This document shows, one piece after another, positions 26,416 to 35,529 of a stretch of 64,000 nt of DNA. Positions within the stretch are counted from its first letter, which is position 1; the number at the start of each line of letters is the position of its first letter. The notes below the pieces were generated by a model that was given only the letters and a program-made list of their open reading frames with translations, was not told the DNA's origin and searched no databases. Source of the stretch: Halanaerobium sp041694515 (lineage in GTDB: Bacteria; Bacillota; Halanaerobiia; Halanaerobiales; Halanaerobiaceae); the NCBI GenBank assembly GCA_041694515.1, contig JASMSZ010000054.1, positions 1 to 64,000 of the forward strand, read 5' to 3'. A program made the position numbers and the translations under genes.

Positions 26416-26444
26416 ATTATAGCAGAAAAATACTTCTAAATCGA
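26416..26444 (-). promoter_or_regulatory. Extended -10 promoter upstream of ygiQ-lar operon
   Basis: Minus-strand TGCTATAAT (extended -10, 26416-26424) with only a weak -35 (TCGATT, 26439-26444) at 17 bases. It would give a leader of about 120 bases before ygiQ. Confidence 0.5.
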
Positions 26445-26496
26445 ATTTGCTGCCAAATGATTAATTTCACATCTTATATCTACTTATTAAATAATA

Positions 26497-26551
26497 AATC
26501 CCCTGAGAATTTAAGCTGCATATTAAACCAACTTAAAAACTCAGGGGAATT
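26497..26551 (-). terminator. Terminator of the nhaC transcript
   Basis: A strong outer stem (CCCCTGAG 26500-26507 with CTCAGGGG 26540-26547) and a partial inner stem, followed on the minus strand by ATTTATTATTT. It lies 55 bases past the nhaC stop. The rest of the 319-base gap 26288-26606 holds only the ygiQ leader and promoter; I see no gene in it. Confidence 0.75.
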
Positions 26552-26606
26552 AAATTTATTTTATTTTTATACCTAAATTATTTCCTAATTGAAATTCATT
26601 ATTAGA

Positions 26607-28301
26607 CTACGAAGCTAGATTAGAAAAAAGGAAAATACTGATCATATAAATCAGATAAAACGCCGACGCTGCAGCAGCAATTTTATTAAAAATCTTCATT
26701 TTACTACCTGATTTAATCCCGGCTTTAATTTCTTCAACAGTCGGCATTACCTCAGGCAGACCTTTTCTTTTAGCATCATATTTATTTAACAAAACTGCTG
26801 CAGTTATGGTCAGAATAAAAGCTGTAGTTAATAGAATAACTACCGAATCAATTCCTAAAGCATAGAGTATTAAAGTAAAAATTGTAACTCCAGCAGCCGT
26901 TAAAGCAAAGGGAATCTGTGAACTTACATGATCAATATGATCAGAACCGGCAAAGATTGAAGACATTACAGTTGTATCAGAGATTGGAGAAACATGATCT
27001 CCAAAAATTGCACCGCCAAATAAAATTCCCATCAGAACTGGTACAATACTAAATCCTACTAATTCATAACCTGTGGAAACAGCAATCGGTGTTAAAATAG
27101 CCATTGTCCCCCAGGAAGTCCCGGTAGTAAAGGAAATAAACATTGCCGCTAAAAAGATAATTATCGGCAGGGCTCTACCCGGTAAGCCAATGTTCATTAA
27201 AATATTTACTACATAGTCTGCAGTCCCAACCTGATCAGTTGCATATCCAATTGTCCAGGCTAAAATTATAATCGCAGCTGCAATAATCATAGTTTTAAAA
27301 CCATCAATTACTGCATCACTGGCTTCACTTAAGGACATCGTTTTATAAGCCAGAGCTCCGACAAGAGCAAAAAAGACAAAGGCAAATGATCCATAAAGCA
27401 GGGCCAGTGCTATATCAGTCTCCTGAAATGCCTGAGCAATACTAACTCCAGCCTGGTAGCCGTCACCAAGCCACCACATCGAAAATACACTGACAGCCAG
27501 TAATGAAATGATTGGTAAAAAGAAGTTCATCAATTTGGGATTTATCTGACTCTGCTCACCTACATCAGTACTAATATCTGATAAAGCCTCTGCTCCATCT
27601 TTCATTAATTTACCTTCTTTACGGGCTCTCCATTCTGCATCGAGCATTGGACCATAATATCTCTGAGTGATAGCTACAAAGCCAACTGTAAAAAAGGCTA
27701 AAAGACAGTAAAAATTCCAGGGGATTGAACGCAAGAATACTGCATAAGGAGTCATTCCAATCTGCTCAGCAGTTATTCCAGCAGCAGTAAATCCTGCAGC
27801 AATCATCGAAACCTGATAACCAATCCAGTTGGAAACCGGGCCAAAGGTTGTCACCGGAGCAGTTGTGGAGTCTAAGATATACGAATGAGCTTCTCTGGAT
27901 GTTTTATTTTTGATACTCACATCCCGGGTTGCATTTCCAGTTACAATTGTACTGGTATAAGAGTCGATAAAGATAAACATTCCAATCATCCAGGTTAAAA
28001 TCTGAGAATCCCTTGAAGTTCTAACAGCACTGCCCATCCAATTTTCCAGGGCCAGCACACTTCCCGATTTGTAAATCAAGGCAGCTCCAGCTCCCATCAG
28101 CATAATCAAAATTAAAAATTTAGCATTCCAGGGGTCATTAACTGTATTAACAATCCAGCGCAAAGATAATGAAGTTGCCGAAATTGGATTCCAGCTGCTA
28201 ATGATCAAAGCTGCAGACCAGACTCCAGCAAATAAAGAAATAAGTACTTCCCTGGTATACATTGCCAGCAAAATAGCCAGCAGGGGTGGGATTATCGACA
28301 A
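26607..28301 (-). CDS. NhaC-family Na+/H+ antiporter
   Basis: A 564-residue inner-membrane antiporter with about 11-13 hydrophobic helices; family motifs FIDSYTSTIVTGNATRDVS, ATDQVGTADYV and GDHVSPISDTTVMSS with GSDHIDHVSSQ. Exports Na+ (or exchanges a Na+-coupled solute), suitable for a salt-tolerant cell. The TTG at 28301 has no ribosome-binding site; a strong GGGAGGT (28333-28339) instead precedes ATT codons in the same open frame (ATT at 28323-28325, 7-base spacing), adding ISGETVGF, which matches the usual N-terminus. A non-canonical ATT start is therefore likely. Confidence 0.88.
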   Translation of the reverse strand: MSIIPPLLAILLAMYTREVLISLFAGVWSAALIISSWNPISATSLSLRWIVNTVNDPWNAKFLILIMLMGAGAALIYKSGSVLALENWMGSAVRTSRDSQILTWMIGMFIFIDSYTSTIVTGNATRDVSIKNKTSREAHSYILDSTTAPVTTFGPVSNWIGYQVSMIAAGFTAAGITAEQIGMTPYAVFLRSIPWNFYCLLAFFTVGFVAITQRYYGPMLDAEWRARKEGKLMKDGAEALSDISTDVGEQSQINPKLMNFFLPIISLLAVSVFSMWWLGDGYQAGVSIAQAFQETDIALALLYGSFAFVFFALVGALAYKTMSLSEASDAVIDGFKTMIIAAAIIILAWTIGYATDQVGTADYVVNILMNIGLPGRALPIIIFLAAMFISFTTGTSWGTMAILTPIAVSTGYELVGFSIVPVLMGILFGGAIFGDHVSPISDTTVMSSIFAGSDHIDHVSSQIPFALTAAGVTIFTLILYALGIDSVVILLTTAFILTITAAVLLNKYDAKRKGLPEVMPTVEEIKAGIKSGSKMKIFNKIAAAASAFYLIYMISIFLFSNLAS

Positions 28302-28443
28302 AAAACCAACTGTTTCTCCACTAATAATAATTACCTCCCTTTATTATTTTATTACTGCAATAGATTAAATTACAGCTTAATTTTATCTAATTTTATGACA
28401 ATTGTAAAGTAGATGTACAATTTTAATGATATAACCTAAAAAA

Positions 28444-28471
28444 ACCCTCTACTGAAAAATCAATAGAGGGT
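28444..28471 (-). terminator. Terminator of the 5'-nucleotidase gene
   Basis: Stem ACCCTCTA (28444-28451) with TAGAGGGT (28464-28471), followed on the minus strand by TTTTTTT. It lies about 65 bases downstream of the nucleotidase stop. Confidence 0.85.
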
Positions 28472-28535
28472 ACTTTTCTTTTGTTAGTTCGACACTTTTC
28501 GACTTATATCGGGAAGCAAGCGGCAGCTGCACGTT

Positions 28536-30050
28536 TTATTTTTCTACTATTCTTGCTTCAGTTTCTGGGGCTACAGGAGAATTAGCTTCAATATATTCCA
28601 TTAATACTTCTTCTAAGCCTCCAGCTTCTTTGACAATTGGAGCATCTTTAAACATTGTGTAGCCATCTCCACCAGCTTTCATAAAGTCATTGGTAGCTAC
28701 AGTGTACACTGCATCTGGATCAAGTTTTTCGCCACCAACCCAGACCTGCTGAACTCTATTTCCAGCTTCAGCATCACCATCAAAGATGAACTTAATTCCG
28801 GAAACCTGGGGGAAAAGACCTTCAGCTGCAGGATATTCGGAAACACCGTGTTCTAAAGCAGCTTTTAGATCAGCACCACTGAGCTCTATAGCCACTGCAG
28901 TATTACCAAATGGTAAAACTGTGATTACTTCACCCTGAGTAATTTTGCCCTGATTAATAGAAGCTCTAATTCCGCCACCATTAGTAATGGCAGCATCAGT
29001 ATCTAATTTGCTTCGCATTGCATCAGTTATTAAATTACCAAGATTAGTTTCCCCGGTCCGTACATTACCTCTGGCTCCATTTAATTCAACAGCAGTTTTA
29101 CCAACTACCTGAGAAGTAATTGCCGCATTGGCTCTATTAACTCTTCCTACAACTTTTGAAATTATATAATCTTTTTCAACATCCATAGTATCTTCTCTAG
29201 GAATTAAATTGGCTGTTATATTTGATACATCACCATTATTAATTGTCAGATCTACATATCCCAGATATTTAGAATATTCTCCAGCCTGAACAATCATTGT
29301 TTCATTAACCATCATGCCTTTTTCTATTACGCTGTGGCTGTGGCCGTCAATAATCAAATCAATACCAGAAACTTCTTCTGCAACCATAGTACTTGTATAT
29401 TTACTGCCTTCACTAATTCCTAAGTGAGATAGAGCAATAACTACATCTACTTTACTTTCCAGTTCATTGACTACAGCATTAGCAGTAGCAATAGGATTTT
29501 CGAAGACCAATCCTTCCACATTTTTAGGATGTGTTTTATAGCTGGTTTCCGGAGTTACTAACCCAAAAATACCAACTTTAACTCCATCATATTCTTTAAT
29601 TAGATAATCCTGCGTATATGGAATTTCTTTACCATCTTCTCTGCTCAAATTAGCAGCTAAAAATGGGAAATTACTCATCTGAGCTAATTCTTTTAATCTA
29701 TCCTGACCATAATTAAAATCATGATTTCCCAGGGTTAAAGCATCCAGATCCATTAAATCCAGAATATGACTTATTGCTTCACCTTCATTTATATTAGCAA
29801 TTGTCTGCCCGTGGAAAGTATCGCCAGCATCTAAAAACATTACATTTTCCTTTTCTTCTCTGCCCTGTTTAACCAGGGTTTCCATTTTAGCATAACCCAT
29901 GCTGCCTGCATAGTCGTCTTCTTCTACCCTTGAGTGAACATCATTTACATGATAAATTCTCAATTCAACTTCTTCTGCCAGCACAGTAAAAGATAGAGTC
30001 ATAACTAAAACCAGAGTTAATAAAGTAATCGATAATTTCTTAAAATTCAC
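28536..30050 (-). CDS. Secreted 5'-nucleotidase/UshA-like metallophosphoesterase
   Basis: A 504-residue exported enzyme hydrolysing nucleotides (or related phosphoesters) outside the cell. Signal peptide within residues 1-26 (ITLLTLVLVMTLSFTVLAE), then the dimetal site motifs YHVNDVHSR, FLDAGDTFHG, LTLGNHDFNYG, ALSHLG and IDGHSHS; the C-terminal nucleotide-binding domain has ITNGGGIRASI and VLPFGNT. GTG at 30050 follows ATGGAGGTGG at 5 bases and is preferred to the upstream ATG, which lies inside that site. It has no lipobox or LPXTG anchor. Confidence 0.9.
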   Translation of the reverse strand: MNFKKLSITLLTLVLVMTLSFTVLAEEVELRIYHVNDVHSRVEEDDYAGSMGYAKMETLVKQGREEKENVMFLDAGDTFHGQTIANINEGEAISHILDLMDLDALTLGNHDFNYGQDRLKELAQMSNFPFLAANLSREDGKEIPYTQDYLIKEYDGVKVGIFGLVTPETSYKTHPKNVEGLVFENPIATANAVVNELESKVDVVIALSHLGISEGSKYTSTMVAEEVSGIDLIIDGHSHSVIEKGMMVNETMIVQAGEYSKYLGYVDLTINNGDVSNITANLIPREDTMDVEKDYIISKVVGRVNRANAAITSQVVGKTAVELNGARGNVRTGETNLGNLITDAMRSKLDTDAAITNGGGIRASINQGKITQGEVITVLPFGNTAVAIELSGADLKAALEHGVSEYPAAEGLFPQVSGIKFIFDGDAEAGNRVQQVWVGGEKLDPDAVYTVATNDFMKAGGDGYTMFKDAPIVKEAGGLEEVLMEYIEANSPVAPETEARIVEK

Positions 30051-30253
30051 AAATTCCACCTCCATATTTTTTGAAAATTGTTTCTTCTCTTATACATATT
30101 ATTTGATATGAAAATTGATTTTCCTGCCTCGAGCAAGAAATATTTTCTAAATTAAGTCCAAGTGTATTCTATTTAAATGCTTTTGATGTGGCAGTCCCTG
30201 ACAGTTCAAAATTTTGATTTTCATTCAACGACTAAAATTTTCTGTCCAAAAAT

Positions 30254-30261
30254 GTTATAAT
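30254..30261 (+). promoter_or_regulatory. Extended -10 element upstream of the DmpA-type gene
   Basis: TGTTATAAT-like extended -10 (TATAAT at 30256-30261) about 86 bases before the start codon; no convincing -35. The rest of 30066-30253 is the divergent leader region with nothing I can assign. Confidence 0.45.
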
Positions 30262-30346
30262 GTAAATAAATAGTCTATGATTTTTAAAATTCAAACTCTA
30301 TAGATAAGATACCCTAAAAGTGAAAAAGTACATTAGGAGGGAAAAA

Positions 30347-31255
30347 ATGAATAATGATTTAACAGCTGTTAAAGGAATAAAAGTTGGTCATGCCGATAAT
30401 CAGAAAACAGGTACCGGCTGTTCGGTGATTTTAACTGATGTTGATTTTACAGTTGGAGCAGAAGTCCGCGGTGGGGCACCTGGAAGCAGAGAATTTGCTC
30501 TGACCGACAGCCGGGCTGCAGTAGACAAAGCTAATGCTGTCTTTTTAACCGGAGGAAGTGCTTATGGACTTGATGCTGCTGGAGGAGTTATGCAGTATTT
30601 AAAAGAAAAAAATATCGGCTTTCAAACCGGAGGTGGAGTTGTACCCATTGTACCTGCTGCTGTTATCTATGATTTAGAATACAAAAGCAGTGACTATCCT
30701 GATCAAAAAATGGCCTATCAGGCCTGTGTAAATGCTGACAATTCTGCTCAGGAGAACAAAACTATTGGTGCTGCAGCAGGATCTACCTGTGGCAAAATAA
30801 GGGGAATGGAAAATGCCAGCAAAACAGGACTCGGTCATGCAGCTTGCAAAAGTGGTGAGCTTATTGTTTCAGCGCTGGCAGTGGTCAATGCTTTTGGTGA
30901 TCTTAAAGATCCTGAGAGTGGAAAAATTATTGCTGGAGCTCAGGATCAGGACGGCAATTTTGTTAATACAGAAGAAACTATTATTAATCAACCGGAGATT
31001 AACCTCGGATTTTTACGCCAAAATACCACTCTAATTGTGGTAGCAACTAATGCTTTTTTAAATAAATCAGAGGCAAATCGGGTATCTATGATGGCCCACA
31101 GTGGATTGAGCCGTACAATTTATCCTGTTCACACCCTTTTAGATGGTGACAGTGTTTTTACTTTAGCCGCCAATCAGGTAAAAGCTGATATTAATCAGGT
31201 CGGTATTCTAGCTGCTCGAGTAGTTGAAAAAGCAATTTTAAATTCTGCTTTCTAA
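30347..31255 (+). CDS. DmpA/P1-family (S58) aminopeptidase or amidase
   Basis: A 302-residue Ntn-type hydrolase related to L-aminopeptidase D-Ala-esterase DmpA; made as a precursor that self-cleaves into two chains. Visible family segments: GIKVGHADNQKTGTGCSV, RGGAPGSRE, LTGGSAYGLDAAGGV, IGAAAGSTCGK and NTTLIVVATNA, where the Thr after Asn would become the new N-terminal nucleophile. ATG at 30347 is set by AGGAGGG at 6 bases. Cytoplasmic (no signal). It is one of only two forward genes and stands alone between a terminator and its own promoter. Substrate unknown. Confidence 0.87.
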   Translation: MNNDLTAVKGIKVGHADNQKTGTGCSVILTDVDFTVGAEVRGGAPGSREFALTDSRAAVDKANAVFLTGGSAYGLDAAGGVMQYLKEKNIGFQTGGGVVPIVPAAVIYDLEYKSSDYPDQKMAYQACVNADNSAQENKTIGAAAGSTCGKIRGMENASKTGLGHAACKSGELIVSALAVVNAFGDLKDPESGKIIAGAQDQDGNFVNTEETIINQPEINLGFLRQNTTLIVVATNAFLNKSEANRVSMMAHSGLSRTIYPVHTLLDGDSVFTLAANQVKADINQVGILAARVVEKAILNSAF

Positions 31256-31285
31256 ACCTTTAAATTTAATAAATAGATTCATCAA

Positions 31286-31313
31286 AAAACGGCCTATTTT
31301 TATAGGCCGTTTT
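31286..31313. terminator. Bidirectional terminator between the DmpA-type gene and phoU
   Basis: Stem AAAACGGCCTAT / ATAGGCCGTTTT with a 4-base loop (31286-31313) gives T runs on both strands; it can end the forward peptidase transcript and the reverse phoU transcript. Confidence 0.9.
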
Positions 31314-31383
31314 CTTAATCTATGCTAGAAATCAAAAATAATTTTCATTTGTTTTTATAAAATCTTCTTAAAATCAAATATAT

Positions 31384-32037
31384 TTAATACTTAACTCTTT
31401 TACCGGTCACAATAAAGATGGTTTCTTCACCAATATTAGTTGCATGATCTCCTACCCGCTCTAGTGCTTTAGCTAAATTGATGTGCTGAACTATCTGCTT
31501 TACTTTTTCCTTATCTTCTTTTTGACTAATCATTTTAATAGCCTTAAAATAAATATCTTCATAAAGATTATCTGCTTTTTCGTCCATTCGGCAGGCTGCT
31601 TCTGCAAGATCCGAATTTTTGGTGGCAAATGACTCTAATACTACATCCAGCATATCGGTAACAATATCAGCGAGTTCTGGAATCATTATCAGTGGTTTCA
31701 TAATTCCATCATGTTTTAATTCAAGTAAAATCTCGGCTATATTAGTTGCCTGATCTCCTATTCTTTCTAAGTCATTTGCAATTTTAATCATTGCAATACT
31801 AAACCAGGTATCAGCTGCCAGGGGTTGATCCAGGGTTAACAAGCGCGAAACTTCTTCTTCTATTGTGATTAAATAGTTATCCAGCACATCATCTTTTTCA
31901 ATAATTTCATGAGCTTTCTCAACATTCAAATTGTCCATTGCTTTAATAACACTCTGCAGCATTTCTTCTGCAACTTCACTCATATCACTGAGATCACTAA
32001 GAAGCTGTTCACGCTTTTTTTCATACACCTGTTCCAT
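31384..32037 (-). CDS. phoU: PhoU-family phosphate-signalling protein
   Basis: A 217-residue all-helical protein with the two PhoU repeats; metal-binding motifs ERIGDQATNIAE (first repeat) and ERVGDHATNIGE (second repeat) are intact. PhoU dampens Pho signalling and Pst uptake. No pst or phoR/phoB genes are adjacent, so it is an isolated copy. ATG at 32037 with GAGGAG upstream; a GTG nine bases earlier is too close to that site. Confidence 0.9.
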   Translation of the reverse strand: MEQVYEKKREQLLSDLSDMSEVAEEMLQSVIKAMDNLNVEKAHEIIEKDDVLDNYLITIEEEVSRLLTLDQPLAADTWFSIAMIKIANDLERIGDQATNIAEILLELKHDGIMKPLIMIPELADIVTDMLDVVLESFATKNSDLAEAACRMDEKADNLYEDIYFKAIKMISQKEDKEKVKQIVQHINLAKALERVGDHATNIGEETIFIVTGKRVKY

Positions 32038-32155
32038 TGGACTCACTCTCCTCTTTAAATTTAATAAAGTTAAGTTTATTGATAGATTAATTAATTAGCT
32101 TATATTAAAATATTCTTGACAGAGTACTAAAATCCTTCCTATTTTATAATTTAAT

Positions 32156-33193
32156 TTAAGCAAAGATTTCTCGAGCGGTCTTTTCAATATGTTTTACAGC
32201 ATAGCGAATATCTTCTAAACTTAAGTCTAAGTGAGTAACAGCACGCAGTTTTCCTTCCAGTCTGCTAACTCTAATTCCTTTTTTCAGCAGTTCATCTGCA
32301 AATAAATCTGTCTTTCCATCTGCTGCAGAAAAGAGAACTATATTTGTTTCAACTGTATCTGGATCAATTTCCAGACCTTCCTGATCGGCAATAGTTTCTG
32401 CCAGCATCCTGGCATGTTTGTGATCTTCTTTTAGACGAGCAACATTGTGCTCTAAAGCAAAAATACCGCCAGCTGCAATAATTCCGGCCTGCCTCATGGC
32501 TCCACCCAATCTCTGTTTCCAGAAACGAGCTTTTTCTATAAATTCTGCTGATCCAGCCAGCACTGAGCCAACCGGGGCTCCCAGACCCTTACTCAGATCA
32601 ATCCAGATCGAATCAAAATACTGTCCGTATTCTGCCGGATCAACTTCTGCCTCAACTGCAGCATTTAACATCCGGGCTCCGTCCATATGCATTTTTAGAT
32701 CATTTTCTACCGCGAGTTCTGCTATTTCTTTAATTCTCTGCAGAGGCCAGATTCGGCCACCACCCAAATTAGTTGTCTGTTCAATAGAGATAACTTTTGT
32801 CTGCGGACTGTGATAATCCTTCTCTCTGATAGCTTTCTCCACCTGCTCAGCAGTAAAAATTCCGCCTACTCCAGCAAGAGCTTTAATTGAAGCTCCTGAA
32901 ATAACAGCCAGTGCAGCACTCTCATAATGAATAGGATGTGCTGTCTGATCCATTATTATTTCAGCTCCCTGGTCTGTATGGACAGCAAAAGAAATTTGAT
33001 TTGCCATTAAACCAGAAGGTAAATAAATTGCATCATCTTTGCCCAGCATTTCGGCAGTCATCCGACAGAGACGATTAACACTTGGATCTTCCCCCAGCTG
33101 CTCATCCCCAACCTCTGCCTCAGCCATAAATCTTCTCATATCCTGAGAAGGCTTTGTCCCCGTATCACTAAATAAATCAACTTTAATTTCCAT
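32156..33193 (-). CDS. Low-specificity L-threonine aldolase
   Basis: A 345-residue PLP enzyme (fold type I) cleaving threonine or allo-threonine to glycine and acetaldehyde. SDTGTKPS at the start, HMDGARMLNA (Asp stacking to PLP) and the Schiff-base Lys202 in IWIDLSKGLGAPVG are all typical. Start has AGGGGG-like upstream sequence. It stands alone between phoU and azlD; a tandem repeat lies in its leader. Confidence 0.92.
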   Translation of the reverse strand: MEIKVDLFSDTGTKPSQDMRRFMAEAEVGDEQLGEDPSVNRLCRMTAEMLGKDDAIYLPSGLMANQISFAVHTDQGAEIIMDQTAHPIHYESAALAVISGASIKALAGVGGIFTAEQVEKAIREKDYHSPQTKVISIEQTTNLGGGRIWPLQRIKEIAELAVENDLKMHMDGARMLNAAVEAEVDPAEYGQYFDSIWIDLSKGLGAPVGSVLAGSAEFIEKARFWKQRLGGAMRQAGIIAAGGIFALEHNVARLKEDHKHARMLAETIADQEGLEIDPDTVETNIVLFSAADGKTDLFADELLKKGIRVSRLEGKLRAVTHLDLSLEDIRYAVKHIEKTAREIFA

Positions 33194-33219
33194 TTTTAAA
33201 TTCCCCCAATTTAAATTCT

Positions 33220-33253
33220 ATTGTCCTATGTTTCTAATTGTCCTATATTTCTA
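33220..33253 (-). repeat. Tandem 17-base repeat in the leader of the threonine aldolase gene
   Basis: Two head-to-tail copies of ATTGTCCTATRTTTCTA (33220-33236 and 33237-33253) differing at one base. The 158-base gap 33194-33351 holds no gene. The repeat could be paired half-sites of a regulator or a simple duplication. Confidence 0.6.
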
Positions 33254-33351
33254 AAAAAACAGCCGCTAAGTAAATGAACTAAAATGGCATCCACAATAAC
33301 TCATTAGATATAGTTACCTGGTATTATCTAATCTTAATATGGAAAAATAAT

Positions 33352-33675
33352 TTAAAATAAAAATGATATTAATAAATAGAAAATTAAACCGCCACTAACT
33401 GTATAAAATATGTTTTTTGTCTTATATGCAGCCAGTAGAGTCGGGAAAAAAGCAATTAGAGAAGTATTTTCCAGGCTTAAATAAAGACTGCCATTTTTAA
33501 GCAGTATTGATGGAGCCAGTAAAGCTGCCAGCACAGCCGCCGGAATAAAACTCAGCCAGAGCACAACTTTTTCAGGCAGCTCTTTTTTACCCAGCAGAGC
33601 CAGGGGTAAAAATCTGGGAATAAAGGTTACAAGCACCATCCCGACAATCATCAGCATAAACTTAACTATTTCCAT
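33352..33675 (-). CDS. azlD: AzlD small subunit of branched-chain amino acid exporter
   Basis: A 107-residue membrane protein with about four helices and the family start MLMIVGMVLVTFIPRFLPL. It pairs with AzlC to export branched-chain amino acids and analogues. It overlaps azlC by 14 bases. Confidence 0.88.
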   Translation of the reverse strand: MEIVKFMLMIVGMVLVTFIPRFLPLALLGKKELPEKVVLWLSFIPAAVLAALLAPSILLKNGSLYLSLENTSLIAFFPTLLAAYKTKNIFYTVSGGLIFYLLISFLF

Positions 33676-34390
33676 CGATATACACCCCTAAAAAAGCAGC
33701 CAGGACTGTAGCCAGAATGATATTCCAGCTGCCATTAATCGTCAGAGCCAAAAAAAGTGAGGCAAAGGCAGAAAAAATAGCAGCAATTATTTCACTCCGG
33801 GAGCTGATCTGCATAACCAGCAGGACTACAAACATTGCCGGTAAAACAAAATCCAGTGCTCCTCCACTACCTAAATCAATGAATTCGGTTAAGAAAGCCC
33901 CTATAGCAGAACTAAAAACCCAGCCCAGATAAGCTGTAAAGCCCAGGCCGAGAAAATATCGCTGTTTGTTCTTCTGGCTCTCTATTTTACTCATGGCAAC
34001 TGCAAAAGACTCATCGGTTATTAAAAAACCTAAAAATGGATAATAATAGAGCGGCAGATTTCTTAAATGAAGGCTTAAAGAAGCCGATAACAAAAGATGG
34101 CGTAAATTTACCAGAAATGTCATGAAAACTATGGCAGCCACTGCTGCTCCAGCAGCTATCATTTCAATGGACACCAGCTGGGCAGAACCGGCAAAAACAA
34201 AGGCTGACATTGCAGTAGTCTGCAGTGGTGTTAAACCTTTATTTACAGCCAGCATTCCATAAGCAATACCAATTGGCAGATAACCCAAAATAATTGGTAG
34301 GGCATCTTTGACTCCACTTTTTAAACTTGAATCATTCAATTTAGCAGTTAAATTATTATCTTTATTTATACTCTCTTCTCTATGCTGCAT
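33662..34390 (-). CDS. azlC: AzlC large subunit of branched-chain amino acid exporter
   Basis: A 242-residue membrane protein with ILGYLPIGIAYGMLAV, FVFAGSAQLVSIEM, NLRHLLLSASLS and ITDESFAVAM, all AzlC signatures; about seven helices. The first 25 residues are polar. It lies 79 bases after oppC in the same direction, so it may share the upstream peptide-uptake transcript and remove surplus amino acids released from imported peptides (inference). Confidence 0.9.
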   Translation of the reverse strand: MQHREESINKDNNLTAKLNDSSLKSGVKDALPIILGYLPIGIAYGMLAVNKGLTPLQTTAMSAFVFAGSAQLVSIEMIAAGAAVAAIVFMTFLVNLRHLLLSASLSLHLRNLPLYYYPFLGFLITDESFAVAMSKIESQKNKQRYFLGLGFTAYLGWVFSSAIGAFLTEFIDLGSGGALDFVLPAMFVVLLVMQISSRSEIIAAIFSAFASLFLALTINGSWNIILATVLAAFLGVYIDGNS

Positions 34391-34469
34391 AAATCAGATC
34401 TACTCCTTTAAAAATCAAATCACTTCCTGGAAAAAATCGGATCCCTAAACGGTAAGAGTGCAGGGTACA

Positions 34470-35501
34470 CTAATCCAGCTGTCTGGGGTCAAGGGCATCT
34501 CTTAAGGCATCACCAAGTAGATTGAAACTCAAAACTGTAATAATAATTGCCAGTCCCGGAAAAATTGACATCCATGGTGCTTGAATTAAATATTCCTGAC
34601 CACGATTTAACATTGTTCCCCAGGCTGCAGTTGGCGGCTGAATTCCCAGCCCTAGAAAACTCAGACCGGCAACAACTAGAATTGAAATCCCAATTCTTAA
34701 AGTTCCCAGTACAATTAATGATGAAATTGAATTAGGTAAGATATGATTATATAGAATCCGCAGATCACTTGCTCCCAGAGCTTTAGCTGCAGAAACGTAT
34801 TCCTTTTCTTTGATTTGAAAAACTATGGAACGAGTTAGACGGGAAAAATTAATTAAACCGGTAACTCCAACAGCGATTATGATATTGACAATCCCGGTTC
34901 CCAGAGCAGATATTATAGCCAGAGCCAGCAGAATAAAAGGGATTGAGTTCCAGATTTCTACTACCCGCATAATTATCATATCCGTTTTACCACCATAATA
35001 ACCGGCCAGCAGTCCTAAACTGACACCCAGACTGGCATTAACTAAGACAGCTGAAAAGCCAACTCCCAGAGCAATTCTGGCACCATAAAGAACTCGCGAA
35101 AACATATCTCTGCCAAAATCATCTGTGCCAAACCAGTGCTCCAATGAGGGTGCTGAATAGGTCATATTGCTGTAATCAATTTCAGTTGGAGAATAAGGGG
35201 CAATAAATGGAGCCATAAAAGCAGCATAAAAAATCAAAGCCAGCATGACAACTGCAATTTTACCTCCATAACCTTTATTAAATTCTTTAAACATTTTTGC
35301 ATAAAGAGCATTTTCCTTTAATTTAAGAAAAACACTATTTTTAAATAATAAAAATAAAAAGAAAACAATTAACATTACAGAAAAACCTGTAGCAAATTTA
35401 TATTCCAGTCTGCTCCAGATTTTACCCTCTATCAGCCAGTTTTGGTAACTTATATAGATTTGAATTAATAATAGTATAAATAAAATAATTTTCTTTTTCA
35501 A
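34470..35501 (-). CDS. Peptide/nickel ABC transporter permease (OppC/DppC type) with extra N-terminal membrane segments
   Basis: A 343-residue permease. The usual DppC core starts at about residue 77 (KIAVVMLALIFYAAFMAPFIAPYSP), followed by FGTDDFGRDMFSRVLYGARI and the EAA-type loop EYVSAAKALGASDLRILYNH. Ahead of it are two additional hydrophobic helices (IILFILLLIQIYISY and FSVMLIVFFLFLLF) absent from ordinary DppC. Start is TTG at 35501 with GAGGTG at 7 bases; a longer frame into oppB lacks a site. No partner ATPases are in the cluster. Confidence 0.88.
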   Translation of the reverse strand: MKKKIILFILLLIQIYISYQNWLIEGKIWSRLEYKFATGFSVMLIVFFLFLLFKNSVFLKLKENALYAKMFKEFNKGYGGKIAVVMLALIFYAAFMAPFIAPYSPTEIDYSNMTYSAPSLEHWFGTDDFGRDMFSRVLYGARIALGVGFSAVLVNASLGVSLGLLAGYYGGKTDMIIMRVVEIWNSIPFILLALAIISALGTGIVNIIIAVGVTGLINFSRLTRSIVFQIKEKEYVSAAKALGASDLRILYNHILPNSISSLIVLGTLRIGISILVVAGLSFLGLGIQPPTAAWGTMLNRGQEYLIQAPWMSIFPGLAIIITVLSFNLLGDALRDALDPRQLD

Positions 35502-35529
35502 ATTCCAGCACCTCATTTCATTCCTACTT

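Noticed and set aside
32116..32150. Forward TTGACA and TATAAT near the end of the threonine aldolase gene
   Set aside because: The spacer is 23 bases, too long for a sigma-A promoter, and it would drive antisense RNA only.
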